36,424 nucleotides of DNA from Neglectibacter sp. X58 (lineage in GTDB: Bacteria; Bacillota; Clostridia; Oscillospirales; Acutalibacteraceae), in assembly GCF_009936035.1 (NCBI RefSeq), contig NZ_QWEO01000029.1, positions 1-36,424 of the forward strand. Direction: 5' to 3'. Made by a program: the position numbers and the translations under genes. Within the stretch, counting starts at the first letter, position 1, and each line of letters starts with the position of its first letter. Of the stretch, positions 26,688 to 33,944 are shown one piece after another. The notes beneath the pieces are model-generated. The model searched no databases. It was not told where the DNA came from and saw only the letters and a list, made by a program, of their open reading frames with translations.

Positions 26688-26720
26688 AACCCCCGATGGC
26701 CTAAAACCATCGGGGGTTTG
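26688..26720. terminator. Bidirectional terminator between relaxase and excisionase
   Basis: AACCCCCGATGG (26688-26699) pairs perfectly with CCATCGGGGGTT (26707-26718), loop CCTAAAA. It separates two convergent genes. Confidence 0.8.
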
Positions 26721-26723
26721 CTG

Positions 26724-26912
26724 TTAATGCAGGTGGTTCTGCCACTGGCTGATGTAGTGGATAACTGCATCCTTCGGTATTTTCCAATTCTTACCGATAC
26801 GGAATGCGGGTATCTCGCCTTGTTTCAGCAGCTCATAAGCGGAACCGCGTCCTACATTCAGAATCTCCCGAAGCTCTTGCACGGTTAATAAGGCATCATA
26901 TTCTTCTAACAT
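26724..26912 (-). CDS. xis: Excisionase-type HTH DNA-binding protein
   Basis: 62 residues, a MerR/HTH_17-type domain: LLTVQELREILNVGRGSAYE, then LLKQGEIPAFRIGKNWKIPK. This is the typical form of small recombination directionality factors in Gram-positive integrative elements. GGAGA lies 11 bp upstream. Its partner is presumably the integrase at 22179. It could instead be a plain transcription regulator. Confidence 0.75.
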   Translation of the reverse strand: MLEEYDALLTVQELREILNVGRGSAYELLKQGEIPAFRIGKNWKIPKDAVIHYISQWQNHLH

Positions 26913-26967
26913 AGCTGCTCAGTCTCCTTTTGTCTTTTTTTATTATTCTGTTCGTTTGTTTATTATG

Positions 26968-26997
26968 AAAAAATGCAGATAGAAAAGCTGCTTTTTT
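26968..26997 (+). terminator. Short hairpin with T6 in the divergent region
   Basis: AAAAAAT-GCAG (26968-26978) can pair with CTGC-TTTTTT (26988-26997), loop ATAGAAAAG. It lies in the leader of the gene starting at 27063 and may attenuate it; it may simply be AT-rich noise. Confidence 0.3.
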
Positions 26998-27062
26998 CGA
27001 GATGTAAAAAGATAATATGAACTAACATAAAAATAAGAATTATAGGAAAGGAGGTGCGAATC

Positions 27063-27362
27063 GTGAAAGAACATCGAAATGAGATAATCCGTATGCGCGA
27101 AAGCACAGCAGACCGCAACAAGGATTATTGGTCAAAAGAAGAGCGAGAGCAGCTTGCAGATATGTTCAAGCTCGGGGATGGTATTTCGGAGATGGCTTTG
27201 CATTTCGGCAGAAGTGAAATGGCTATTTTTAACCAGCTAAACTCTATGCGGCTTTTTAAGCAAGGCCGAGGCCATTATGCCAAGAAACCCAAGTGCAAGT
27301 GTCCTAAATGTGCTTTCTTTGGGAACTGCAAAGACAGCAGTTGCGAGCAGTATGACAGCTAA
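27063..27362 (+). CDS. Small SANT/Myb-like HTH protein with Cys-rich tail
   Basis: 99 residues from GTG 27063 (GGAGG at 27050-27054, 8-bp spacing; the GTG at 27054 overlaps that site). YWSKEEREQLADMFKLGDGI followed by SEMALHFGRSEMAIFNQLN resembles SANT/Myb-type DNA-binding helices found in phage and element regulators. The end CKCPKCAFFGNCKDSSC has five cysteines that could bind zinc. Function unknown; a DNA-binding regulator is the simplest reading. Confidence 0.65.
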   Translation: MKEHRNEIIRMRESTADRNKDYWSKEEREQLADMFKLGDGISEMALHFGRSEMAIFNQLNSMRLFKQGRGHYAKKPKCKCPKCAFFGNCKDSSCEQYDS

Positions 27363-27390
27363 AAAAGAAAGGGGTTGGGGTTCCAACCCC
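27361..27390 (-). terminator. Terminator of the resolvase gene
   Basis: GGGGTTGG (27371-27378) and CCAACCCC (27383-27390) form an 8-bp stem. Read on the minus strand it is followed by TTTCTTTTTT. It ends the leftward resolvase transcript, and the rightward gene ends at the same place. Confidence 0.75.
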
Positions 27391-27403
27391 CTTCACTCTT
27401 GGG

Positions 27404-27952
27404 TTATAACGCTTTTACCTTCCTGTAGAATGTGCTGGGTTTCATGCCTAACCTGCTCATAGCTTCTTTGGCAGTAAACCTCCCTTCTCGCCACTGACAC
27501 ACAACCTTGTCAAAATCTGGATGCACGATAGGCTTTCGGCCTTTGTAGATGCCAGCAGCCTTTGCTACTGCTATCCCTTCTTTTTGGCGCTGTAGGATGT
27601 ATTCGCGCTCCAATTCGGCAACCGCTCCAAATACAGTAAGCATAAACTTACCTGTTGGTGTGCTGGTGTCGATAGCTTCTTTCTTGGAGACAAACTCTAC
27701 GTGTTTTGCGGTGAGCTGTTCTACCAAGTCAAGCAAATCACGGGTATTCCTGGCAAAACGGCTGATGGATTCAACTATCACCATATCACCCTCACGCACA
27801 AAGTGCATCATACGCTGTAGCTCTGGTCTGTCTGTATTCTTGCCGCTCATGCGGTCGATGTAGACTTGCTCCACTTGCAGCTCTTGCATGAGCACTTCTT
27901 GGCGTGCTGTGTTTTGGTCTGTGGTGCTGATGCGGATGTAGCCGACTTTCAA
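27404..27952 (-). CDS. Serine resolvase/invertase
   Basis: 182 residues from TTG 27952 (GAGGAG 8 bp upstream), the standard size of Tn3-type resolvases. VGYIRISTTDQNTARQ carries the catalytic Ser9. VIVESISRFARNTRDLLDLV carries the SRxxR residues. AVAELEREYILQRQKEGIAV is the E helix, and FTAKEAMSRLGMKPSTFYRK the C-terminal HTH. It probably resolves dimers or co-integrates of the excised element at the res-like repeats just upstream. All catalytic residues are present, unlike the two resolvase relatives at 926 and 1466. Confidence 0.92.
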   Translation of the reverse strand: MKVGYIRISTTDQNTARQEVLMQELQVEQVYIDRMSGKNTDRPELQRMMHFVREGDMVIVESISRFARNTRDLLDLVEQLTAKHVEFVSKKEAIDTSTPTGKFMLTVFGAVAELEREYILQRQKEGIAVAKAAGIYKGRKPIVHPDFDKVVCQWREGRFTAKEAMSRLGMKPSTFYRKVKAL

Positions 27953-27970
27953 AGGTATCTCTCCTCTCTT

Positions 27971-28071
27971 TCCCAATAGGGTCTCTACGGAAATTGGCAT
28001 ATGCCAAAAGCCGGAAATCAACCCTACTGGGATATGATTTTGATATGCTGTTAGAGTGTACCCTATTGGCA
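27971..28071. repeat. res-like site upstream of the resolvase
   Basis: Three copies of ACCCTATTGGGA occur: inverted at 27971-27982 (exact), direct at 28021-28032 (one mismatch) and direct at 28060-28071 (last two bases differ in part). The 14-bp palindrome TTGGCATATGCCAA (27994-28007) lies between the first two. Multiple half-sites of one motif immediately upstream of a resolvase gene are what a recombination site looks like. Confidence 0.6.
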
Positions 28072-28076
28072 CAAGC

Positions 28077-28112
28077 AAGAAGCCTGACCTCATGAACAAG
28101 GCCAGGCTTCTT
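28077..28112. repeat. 10-bp stem hairpin
   Basis: AAGAAGCCTG (28077-28086) and CAGGCTTCTT (28103-28112), 16-base loop. A T-rich stretch follows only on the plus strand (TGTTTTCT), yet the adjacent genes are on the minus strand. It may be a terminator of an antisense RNA or a processing hairpin for the small-peptide transcript. Confidence 0.5.
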
Positions 28113-28118
28113 TGTTTT

Positions 28119-28244
28119 CTACTTCTTCCTGTTCCGCAGAGGATTCCTCACACCTCTGCTTACAAGGTAGACAGAAGCAGCCAAAATAGCACCTTCTGCA
28201 AAGCTGGCCAGGGCTGTACCTAAAGCTGCAAAACTGATAACCAT
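28119..28244 (-). CDS. 41-residue membrane peptide
   Basis: MVISFAALGTALASFAEGAI continues into LAASVYLV and then a basic tail (SRGVRNPLRNRKK). It has one hydrophobic segment of ~25 residues and a strongly positive C-terminus, the general form of small toxins or holin-like peptides. A ribosome binding site AAGGGGG lies 9 bp upstream. It starts 4 bp after the stop of another tiny membrane peptide, so the two are probably co-translated. No family recognised. Confidence 0.55.
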   Translation of the reverse strand: MVISFAALGTALASFAEGAILAASVYLVSRGVRNPLRNRKK

Positions 28245-28248
28245 ACCC

Positions 28249-28338
28249 TTACACCCCCTTCCTTGCTTCGCTATTGGATTCCTCCATTATACAGAGGATA
28301 GCAAGCGTGATAACGAATCCCATCATTGTCCATTCCAT
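28249..28338 (-). CDS. 29-residue membrane peptide
   Basis: MEWTMMGFVITLAILCIMEE followed by SNSEARKGV: a short hydrophobic helix and a polar tail. GAAAGG lies about 10 bp upstream of the ATG. It is the first of a two-peptide unit with the 41-residue peptide. The size and composition recall type I toxins, but no family match can be claimed and it could be a chance frame. Confidence 0.45.
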   Translation of the reverse strand: MEWTMMGFVITLAILCIMEESNSEARKGV

Positions 28339-28392
28339 TTTGCATCAACCTTTCTTTTTCAATTATGTAAACTGTTATAAGGCAAGTTTAAC

Positions 28393-29307
28393 CTACATTT
28401 CGTTGCAGTAGAGCATTTCCGCTACTTCATCCAGAGTGAACCCACTTCCTAAAGCGCTGTCTACAAATCTAGGGGAGTAGCCAAAAGCGGCAGCTACAGA
28501 CTTTAATTCGTCTGTATAGCTTTGGTTCACTCTTGTTGAGCAATATAAGCTTTCGTAAGAATAGGCTATGGGATAGCTCCACCAGCTTTCCTTCATCTCA
28601 AATCGACTCCTTGCAATCTGCCCTCGTGCGTTGATTCGCAGTATCTCTCCATCTGCAACCACTATTTTCTCGGATTTCCCCAGCTTCAAGGGAATCCTGC
28701 AAAGAGCGCTACTTAAAATGCTTTCTGTTGATGCGTATAGATATACCATACTTTGAGGGAACCAGCAGAGGCAAATCGGGTTGTCACCCTTCACCAGATA
28801 CCAGTTGTTGTGCTCATCCAGGAGGGTAAAAGTAAAAGAACCCTCGACTTTCTCTGCCATAGACTTTAGGCTGGAAAAGTTGAGGGCTTTTTGCTTTTCT
28901 AAAAGCTGCACAGAAATATAGCTGTCTGTCTCGATTTTAGTCTTTGGCAAAGCCTCTGATTTGCGCAGCGCTTTATCATTGCGCAGTACCCCATTGTGAG
29001 CAAGCGCAAAACGCACACCAGCCTGACCCCAAAAAGGATGGTTGTTGTAATTCCGCTTTTCGCTTCCTTGCGTTGTCATGCGTGTATGTCCCATTATGAT
29101 ATTAGCATCCGAAGGTAAGCGCATCCGCAACTTGTGAGCAGGAACAGGACGCTTATAAATATGAAGCTCACCAGCGGAGTTGTAGGCAATGCCTGTAGCG
29201 TCTGTGCCTCTGATTTCGCATTCAGTACCGAGGATAGACAGCATTTTTGATTTTTGTTTAGGAGAAAAATCACTTCCGCAATCCAGCAGTCCAAATAAGC
29301 AGCACAT
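28393..29307 (-). CDS. Class II glutamine amidotransferase (Ntn hydrolase)
   Basis: 304 residues. MCCLFGLLD places the nucleophile Cys2 at the processed N-terminus. RGTDATGIAYN, GHTRMTTQGS, FALAHNGVLRN and ETDSYISVQLL are the glutaminase motifs of the GFAT/PurF N-domain. It lacks a sugar isomerase or PRTase domain, so it supplies ammonia to a partner. Its start codon overlaps the stop of the amidoligase by one base (TGATG), strong evidence for coupled translation and a shared reaction. Confidence 0.9.
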   Translation of the reverse strand: MCCLFGLLDCGSDFSPKQKSKMLSILGTECEIRGTDATGIAYNSAGELHIYKRPVPAHKLRMRLPSDANIIMGHTRMTTQGSEKRNYNNHPFWGQAGVRFALAHNGVLRNDKALRKSEALPKTKIETDSYISVQLLEKQKALNFSSLKSMAEKVEGSFTFTLLDEHNNWYLVKGDNPICLCWFPQSMVYLYASTESILSSALCRIPLKLGKSEKIVVADGEILRINARGQIARSRFEMKESWWSYPIAYSYESLYCSTRVNQSYTDELKSVAAAFGYSPRFVDSALGSGFTLDEVAEMLYCNEM

Positions 29308-30419
29308 CAGATTTCACCCCCTTCTGCCACAGGCTCATTGACGTATAAGCGTCTTTCCTTGAGATACTGCACCAACTCTGGTTCCTGGATTCCAGCGACA
29401 AAGGTTGTCCAGGCCAAAGGGGTAAGCTCTTCATCTGACAGATTGATAGCCACGTCACAAATCTTGTCTACAAGCTGCAACGTGGCTATGAGAGTGTTGT
29501 ATTTGAGAGTTCCACGGAAAATGCGAAACTCTATGGTTTTGTAGTTGGAGAGATTGACGCAGGCATAACGACCATTATTATAGCCTTTTTTCGCGTGGTC
29601 AAGTATGTCTTGCGGTTGGTCTTTGTAGCCGTAGCGTCTGGCCCATTGCTCAAGCTGATGAGGCGTTCTGCGGCTGAATTTCAATAGCTCATCCCAAAAT
29701 TTCTCCACGATGTAGAGCACTCTGGCAATGCAGGCTTCTTGTTCAGCCACAGTGTCACCGAAAGCGGAGCGGTTGACGTGGACATGGAGCCCACAGGTGC
29801 TTGTCTTATGAGAGCGGTAGCCTAAGTTGACAGCTTCCTGTAATAGCGCTTTCCAAGGCATAGCCTGCTGGTGATAGTCCAAAGTCATGGGATGCGTGAC
29901 GATTTCAAAGCCATCATTCAAGCTGCCATCGTGTTTGCAGTAAGCAAGCTCTTCTCCTTGATTGGCTCTGCGCAGGATTTGACAGGCATTTTTGCCGATT
30001 TCACCTGCTTCGTCCATTTCAAGCTCCACTCCGAAGTAGCGGTTGCCATTGCCGAAGAAGATGGGGGAGGGTTTGTAGCTGTATTCGTGGATATCGCTGT
30101 CGCGCTGCATCTGGTTAAAGCAGCACCAACAGTAGGGGTACTCCTGGCAATCGTCCTCATCTTCATAATAGGCGGCGCTGGGGGATACGTGGCAGCCACA
30201 GCTTGTGCAGGTGGTGTAGAGGGATTCCCGGCAGGATGGACAGAGCGAGATGCCAGCATCTCCCGCATTTTCGTCTGCCCATATCCGCTGCCCACAGTGC
30301 TCACACAGCACTGTAGAGTTTTCAAGGCAGGTTGGGCAGAGCAAAGCATCCCCAAAGCTTGTAAGCTGGGTTTGTGGGAAAGGCTGGTGGCAGACGGTAC
30401 AAATAGCAGCTTCATTCAT
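29307..30419 (-). CDS. Amidoligase with N-terminal zinc ribbons
   Basis: 370 residues. Residues 1-110 hold repeated CxxC pairs (CTVCHQ, LCPTC, CEHCG, LCPSC, CTSCGC, CWCC), probably zinc ribbons. From about 125 the amidoligase domain (PF12224 type, COOH-NH2 ligase related to glutamine synthetase) shows YFGVELEMDEAG, HDGSLNDGFEIVTHP, TCGLHVHVNRSAFG and TIEFRIFRGTL, the Glu/His/Arg residues for ATP-Mg and substrate. Such enzymes form amide or isopeptide bonds and are often paired with a glutamine amidotransferase, as here. GGAGG lies 7 bp upstream. The target is unknown; zinc ribbons suggest binding of a protein or nucleic acid. Confidence 0.88.
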   Translation of the reverse strand: MNEAAICTVCHQPFPQTQLTSFGDALLCPTCLENSTVLCEHCGQRIWADENAGDAGISLCPSCRESLYTTCTSCGCHVSPSAAYYEDEDDCQEYPYCWCCFNQMQRDSDIHEYSYKPSPIFFGNGNRYFGVELEMDEAGEIGKNACQILRRANQGEELAYCKHDGSLNDGFEIVTHPMTLDYHQQAMPWKALLQEAVNLGYRSHKTSTCGLHVHVNRSAFGDTVAEQEACIARVLYIVEKFWDELLKFSRRTPHQLEQWARRYGYKDQPQDILDHAKKGYNNGRYACVNLSNYKTIEFRIFRGTLKYNTLIATLQLVDKICDVAINLSDEELTPLAWTTFVAGIQEPELVQYLKERRLYVNEPVAEGGEI

Positions 30420-30443
30420 GTTATTACCTCCATAGAGTAAATT

Positions 30444-30468
30444 AGCGCAGAGTTTATGGCTCTGCGCT
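30444..30468 (-). terminator. Hairpin between repressor and amidoligase genes
   Basis: AGCGCAGAG/CTCTGCGCT, a perfect 9-bp stem with a 7-base loop. Read leftward it is followed by AATTTACT, a poor T-run. It may partly terminate the repressor transcript or act as a leader hairpin for the amidoligase operon. Confidence 0.5.
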
Positions 30469-30530
30469 TTCTCATAGAGATAATATACAGTTGAAATCGT
30501 GCATATTTACGAGATTAGCCTATCTACTCT

Positions 30531-30863
30531 TTAAGCATCCTCATCTTGTCTATCCGTATACTTGCTTTTTAGAAATGATATATAATCGTACAAGCTTCGT
30601 TTAGCGCTTTCCGGGAAGTTAATAGGCAGTCGTATGACAGGATGCTTGCCATTATAAGGGTTAGGGTCGTCTGTAAGGCCCAGCAGGTAGTCAACCGACA
30701 CGCCAAAAAACTTAGCCATCTCGATTTTGATAGCGTCTGGCGGTTCGCTCTTGTCGCGTTCATAGGAGGAAATGGAGTGTTTGTTGATTTTCAGTATCGC
30801 GGCTAACTCGTCCTGCGTCAGCCCAAAGTCCTTGCGTAAGTCGTATAGGCGCTCTCCAATCAT
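30531..30863 (-). CDS. XRE-family repressor
   Basis: 110 residues. The HTH is GERLYDLRKDFGLTQDELAA, then ILKINKHSISSYERDKSEPP, followed by the common FFGVSVDYLLGLTDDPN and a short C-terminal segment. It has no peptidase domain, so it is not a self-cleaving CI type. It faces a consensus promoter with two operator-like repeats and probably represses both the rightward operon and itself. GAGG lies 7 bp before the ATG. Confidence 0.9.
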   Translation of the reverse strand: MIGERLYDLRKDFGLTQDELAAILKINKHSISSYERDKSEPPDAIKIEMAKFFGVSVDYLLGLTDDPNPYNGKHPVIRLPINFPESAKRSLYDYISFLKSKYTDRQDEDA

Positions 30864-30892
30864 AAGGAAACCTCACCAGTTGTTTTCACTTG

Positions 30893-30989
30893 ATTATAGC
30901 GCCAAATTCGATTTTTATTGGAAATATTGACAAAATAAACTTGGTGAGGTATAATATAGAGCGAAAATCGATTTCTGTGGAAATATCGA
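30893..30989. promoter_or_regulatory. Divergent promoters with two operators
   Basis: Rightward: TTGACA (30927-30932), 17 bases, TATAAT (30950-30955), a full consensus. Leftward: TATAAT on the minus strand at 30898-30893 with a poor -35. Two related imperfect dyads flank the rightward promoter: 30908-30930 and 30968-30989, both beginning TCGATTT and ending GGAAATAT(T/C)GA. The first overlaps the rightward -35 and the leftward -35 region; the second covers the rightward start site. CCTCACCA (30871-30878) and TGGTGAGG (30942-30949) form another inverted pair. Confidence 0.8.
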
Positions 30990-31106
30990 GAAACCTCAGA
31001 AAAAACGCTCGACTTCACTCGTCTAGTATACTATGTGTACGCTCCATAGTGTGCGCAGGACATAGCAACTAAAGACGAAATCTAAACTCGGATGGGAGAG
31101 TAACAT

Positions 31107-31553
31107 ATGGTTGATTGTTTTAGAATTCATCTTTCAGATGGTAGCGAAGGTTATAATTATCATGATGCAGTCTTAATGATTCAAGGGAATGAAATTCTGT
31201 TCGCTGTTGACGGTGACAGCTTTTCCGGTATTAAAATCCCATGGAGTCAGGACTGGGAGGAAGGTTTTAGTGGTGTAGGAAATGTTGCTCGGTACAAGTT
31301 CAATGATAAATATCAGTATTATACTGGCTCAGGATGGAGTGACGAACCTCCTGAAGTCGATTTGGTTTTCCCTCCTTATGATAAGCGAGTAGTGATTGGA
31401 TTGCGTTGCTTTAACGCGAAACGATTTGATGATTTAAAAGGCTTAGTTCCTGACGAAGATTTACCAACCTATTCATTCTGGAAGGGTTTAAGGTTCCCCC
31501 CAAAATATACTAGCATTCAGGATTGGGTTCGAAAAGTGTTACTTCATCTGTGA
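31107..31553 (+). CDS. Uncharacterised 148-residue protein
   Basis: First gene of the repressor-controlled operon; GGGAGAG lies 7 bp upstream. It opens MVDCFRIHLSDGSEGYNYHD and is rich in aromatic residues and Asp/Gly, predicted beta-rich, with no signal peptide or membrane segment. I do not recognise a family. It is clearly expressed-looking (operon head, good ribosome binding site). It could be a regulator, immunity or sensor component of the operon. Confidence 0.7.
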   Translation: MVDCFRIHLSDGSEGYNYHDAVLMIQGNEILFAVDGDSFSGIKIPWSQDWEEGFSGVGNVARYKFNDKYQYYTGSGWSDEPPEVDLVFPPYDKRVVIGLRCFNAKRFDDLKGLVPDEDLPTYSFWKGLRFPPKYTSIQDWVRKVLLHL

Positions 31554-31635
31554 TATTACACCGTGGATAGGATATACCATCTAGTTTCCCCTGGCGGGGA
31601 AGGTATAAAATAATTTGCTGTGTGGAGGTGTACCC

Positions 31636-32475
31636 ATGCTTTACAAAAAGCCCAAAAATGACGCGATGGAAATCCATGAACGTGCAGTCAAAAAATACAA
31701 TGCTGAGTATGAAAAGATGCAAGGATGTGGAGTCTTTCTATACCAAAAGCGGCGGGAATGCGTCCGTTTGATAGAGGAAATAGAAGCTTTTGTATCTGGC
31801 ATTGCCAACAGCCCAAAGGAATTTGAGAAGAACCTTTTGGATATTCAAGCAGAAAAAGAGAAGTTCCATAGTACAGAAGAATACGGGGCAGAGGCTCTTT
31901 CAAGTTCTGTCAAATCAGGCGTAGGCGTTGCTACAGGACTTGCTGCGGGTACTGCTGTTGCCAGTTTGGCTCCTTCTGCTGCCATGTGGGTAGCCACAAC
32001 TTTTGGTACAGCTTCCACAGGTACAGCTATATCTGCCCTTCATGGCGCTGTGGCAACAAAAGCGGCCCTGGCTTGGTTAGGTGGTGGAGCCTTGAGTGCA
32101 GGCGGTGCTGGCATAGCTGGGGGTCAGGCTTTATTGGCTTTAGCCGGGCCTGTGGGCTGGGGGATTGCTGGTGCCTCCGCAGCATTAGCCGTTTTCTCCA
32201 AAGGAAAGAAAAATAAGAAAATTGCTGACGAGGCCATTGCAGAAGCGAGAGAAGTAACGATAGCTGGTGCCAATTTGCGTGAGACTACTGCAAAAATTCA
32301 GAGCATTATCGATAAGACATCCTTACTTCTTAGCAAATTGGAGGATTCTTTCAACGAATGCAAACGGTTAAAAGGTTCAGATTATCTCTCCCTGGCTGAC
32401 TCAGACCAAAAGAGGCTGGGGATTTTGGTCAACAACACTTTCTCTTTAGCAGAGCTTCTTAACGAGACTGTTTAA
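31636..32475 (+). CDS. Gly/Ala-rich membrane-associated protein flanked by helical regions
   Basis: 279 residues from ATG 31636 (TGGAGGTG 7 bp upstream; an in-frame start at 31615 lacks a site). Residues 1-85 are charged and helical. Residues ~95-190 are strongly hydrophobic and glycine-rich (VGVATGLAAGTAVASLAPSA ... AALAWLGGGALSAGG ... LALAGPVGWGIAGASAAL), able to insert in or oligomerise at a membrane. Residues ~195-279 return to a coiled-coil-like helix. No enzyme motif is present. The layout resembles pore-forming or membrane-remodelling effectors, but the function is unknown. Confidence 0.72.
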   Translation: MLYKKPKNDAMEIHERAVKKYNAEYEKMQGCGVFLYQKRRECVRLIEEIEAFVSGIANSPKEFEKNLLDIQAEKEKFHSTEEYGAEALSSSVKSGVGVATGLAAGTAVASLAPSAAMWVATTFGTASTGTAISALHGAVATKAALAWLGGGALSAGGAGIAGGQALLALAGPVGWGIAGASAALAVFSKGKKNKKIADEAIAEAREVTIAGANLRETTAKIQSIIDKTSLLLSKLEDSFNECKRLKGSDYLSLADSDQKRLGILVNNTFSLAELLNETV

Positions 32476-32487
32476 GGAGGCGGCTTT

Positions 32488-33930
32488 ATGGAGGCAACAC
32501 AGGTCATAAAAACGTCCCAAGAGCAAGCAATAGCCTCCTGGATTCATCAGTTAAACCAAATACGACTGGATGAATTAGTGCGGAAACTGTTTGCTCAAGA
32601 TATCAATTTGAAGGAGGCGCTGCAAGAGCTTCAAAAATTAAAAGATTTTATTGGCGATCCTTCAAAGATATTAGGAAGCCCGCTCACTAAGCATGGGGAA
32701 ATTGCGGAACATTTCCAGGTCAATATCTCTAATGCCAGAAGGTTGATATTAGGACTTTTCCCAGAGTACACTTTTGAGGGCGTGGGGAGGACAGCCCCGG
32801 AGGATTACCTTTTTCAAGGCAGGCCAGTACAGTCTAAATTTTACGTTGGTGATTTAGGAAATAGGTCTTTTGATGCGGTAAAAGAACATTTAAAAACTTA
32901 CCCAGGTTTTATAAAGACGGATAACGGGTTCTACCAAATCCCCAAAGACCAATACGAGAAAATCATCTCTATCCTAAATAAACCATCTTCTGCGCTGAGC
33001 CGTAGCGAAAACACTTTAGTTAAATCCATACGCCAATGGGAGAGGGATGAGCAGATAAGCTTCACCCGAGTAGTCAAACCATCTGTTGCTAATTATCAAG
33101 ATGTGCAGCAGGGGAAAGCTGTCGCAAGTATTAAGGGTGAAGAGGATAATATCCGACAAATTGACCAACAGCGCCGCAATGAAGCATATGAAGCTAGTAA
33201 ACCTACTATAAAGCAAGGTGTTCAAGCTACGGCAGTTTCCGCCGCTGTGGAAGGGGGCATGAGCTTTTGCCTTGGTGTAGCTAAAAAGCTTAAGGAAGGG
33301 AAGAAAGTTTCTGAGTTTACAGCGGAGGATTGGAAAGAAGTTGGATTAGATACCGCCAAGGGTACAGCAACAGGCGGTATCCGTGGTGCAGCTATCTACG
33401 GCATGACAAACTTTACGGCTACGCCTGCGGCAGTAGCCAGCGCTTTTGTCACAGCCGTTTTGGGGGTTTCTTCTCAGGCGAGACAATTACAGTTGGGAAA
33501 TATTTCAGAAGAAGAATTTCTGGATAATTCTCAGGTGTTGTGCTTAGATGTGTCTGTGAGTGCGGTTTCTTCCTTGCTGGGACAGGTGTTTATTCCGGTT
33601 CCCGTGTTGGGAGCCGTTATCGGCAATGTAGTAGGCACCATGCTGTATGGTATTACAAAGGATTACTTCTCTCAGCGGGAGCAAGCCTTATCCCAGAGCT
33701 ATATGCAAGGGATAGAGCAACTGAATAAGGAATTGGATGAACATTACCAAATGCTTATCGCACAGTTGAAAAAAGAGTTTGCAAAGTTTGTCTCCATTAC
33801 AGAGTTGGCCTTTGACGAAGATGTAAATTTAGCTTTTGATGGTTCTGTGGCCCTGGCAGACTACATAGGGGTACAGAGCGGCAAAGTATTAAGAAATAAA
33901 GCGGATATTGACAGTTTCTTTTTAGCATGA
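32488..33930 (+). CDS. 480-residue protein with hydrophobic Gly-rich C-terminal half
   Basis: It begins 12 bp after the previous stop, with AAGGAGG. Residues ~60-160 form a soluble domain (LTKHGEIAEHFQVNISNARR, EGVGRTAPEDY, VQSKFYVGDLGNRSFDAVKE, YQIPKDQYEKI) that seems conserved but that I cannot name. Residues ~240-395 are hydrophobic and glycine/alanine-rich (TAKGTATGGIRGAAIYGMTN, VFIPVPVLGAVIGNVVGTML) and look membrane-active. The tail is helical. It ends by overlapping an upstream ATG of the next gene (ATGA). The call is descriptive only. Confidence 0.7.
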   Translation: MEATQVIKTSQEQAIASWIHQLNQIRLDELVRKLFAQDINLKEALQELQKLKDFIGDPSKILGSPLTKHGEIAEHFQVNISNARRLILGLFPEYTFEGVGRTAPEDYLFQGRPVQSKFYVGDLGNRSFDAVKEHLKTYPGFIKTDNGFYQIPKDQYEKIISILNKPSSALSRSENTLVKSIRQWERDEQISFTRVVKPSVANYQDVQQGKAVASIKGEEDNIRQIDQQRRNEAYEASKPTIKQGVQATAVSAAVEGGMSFCLGVAKKLKEGKKVSEFTAEDWKEVGLDTAKGTATGGIRGAAIYGMTNFTATPAAVASAFVTAVLGVSSQARQLQLGNISEEEFLDNSQVLCLDVSVSAVSSLLGQVFIPVPVLGAVIGNVVGTMLYGITKDYFSQREQALSQSYMQGIEQLNKELDEHYQMLIAQLKKEFAKFVSITELAFDEDVNLAFDGSVALADYIGVQSGKVLRNKADIDSFFLA

Positions 33931-33944
33931 AAGGGGAAATCCAT

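Noticed and set aside
30890-31072. 60-codon frame in the divergent promoter region
   Set aside because: It runs through promoter and operator sequences and has no ribosome binding site.
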